A stretch of DNA of 59,614 bases from a bacterium UBA3756. Its GTDB lineage: Bacteria; Bacteroidota; Bacteroidia; Bacteroidales; Bacteroidaceae. Below the pieces are notes generated by a model, which was given only the letters and a program-made list of their open reading frames with translations, did no database searches and was not told the origin of the DNA. The number at the start of each line of letters is the position of its first letter. The stretch's first letter is position 1. The stretch is taken from NCBI GenBank assembly GCA_002371695.1, contig DFGG01000105.1:1-59614 (forward strand). Direction: 5' to 3'. This document shows, piece after piece, positions 59,545 through 59,614 of this stretch. Made by a program: the position numbers and the translations under genes.

Positions 59545-59614
59545 ATGACTGAGGCAAAAATATATGTAGGGCTGAACGATGCCACGACAAAGCTGCAGAA
59601 ATATAACACCGAGA
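59545..59614 (+). CDS. Start of an unidentified gene, cut by the window end
   Basis: ATG followed by 22 more open codons (MTEAKIYVGLNDATTKLQ and onward) to the window end, with an A-rich leader and a good promoter upstream. Too short to name. Confidence 0.45.
   Translation, partial: MTEAKIYVGLNDATTKLQKYNTE

Overview
The window comes from the Bacteroidota, most likely a gut or rumen Prevotella-like member of the Bacteroidales. The evidence is two SusC/SusD pairs with AraC-type membrane regulators, a type IX secretion sorting tail, a smalltalk-type peptide, many DUF families typical of the group, and more than a dozen promoters of the Bacteroides form (TTTG, 19-21 bp, TAnnTTTG). No rRNA or tRNA gene, CRISPR array or canonical IS element was seen.

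Layout. 1-2.3 kb: the 5' two thirds of a BT4734/VapE primase-helicase gene (minus strand), preceded by a highly organised block of helically phased repeats. 2.4-15.5 kb: mostly core genes. These are a low-molecular-weight phosphatase, a TPR histidine kinase that lacks its phospho-acceptor His with DUF2461, an SGNH/MBOAT/DHHW polysaccharide O-acetylation operon, an AsmA-like protein, a fur-HAD-thioesterase operon, and a membrane AraC regulator with no kinase module. 15.7-27.5 kb: a polysaccharide utilisation locus (two-domain GH43, SusC, SusD, GH105, heparinase II/III-like protein, DUF2264) with a duplicated operator-promoter in front of the GH43 and susC genes. 27.7-37.6 kb: an accessory island with a chimeric TPR regulator, small secreted proteins, a 2036-residue RHS polymorphic toxin, a membrane immunity candidate and an outer-membrane lipoprotein. 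37.7-39.5 kb: a small-gene and RNA island with a pseudoknotted small-RNA candidate, a 45-codon gene plus DUF6169, a smalltalk-type peptide, and a cobalamin riboswitch with its own promoter but no target gene. 39.6-48.7 kb: a second SusD/SusC pair with a complete hybrid two-component regulator and no linked enzymes. 48.7-55.9 kb: core genes (WbqC, lepB, dapB, dprA, DUF2851, dusB, XRE-DUF2975). 56.1-59.6 kb: DUF6078, a second VapE helicase gene bounded by perfect inverted repeats, the same phased repeat block as at 2 kb, a 5'-truncated dinD, and the start of an unidentified gene.

The best candidate for an undescribed system is the pair of solitary VapE-family helicase genes, each preceded by a composite phased array: AATAAG-N5-CTTATT palindromes every 21 bp, then TTCCC-N5-GGGAA palindromes every 22 bp. 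Each locus also carries its own 7-mer iteron at 11-12 bp spacing (GTAGAGG at locus 1, GTTAGGT at locus 2) in inverted arrays. This is the geometry of a replication origin or initiator-binding region. It recalls the Rep/iteron replicons of phage satellites, but no integrase or structural genes are visible. The second most notable item is the small-RNA candidate at 37738-37924.

All family names are from reading the proteins. No database search was run.
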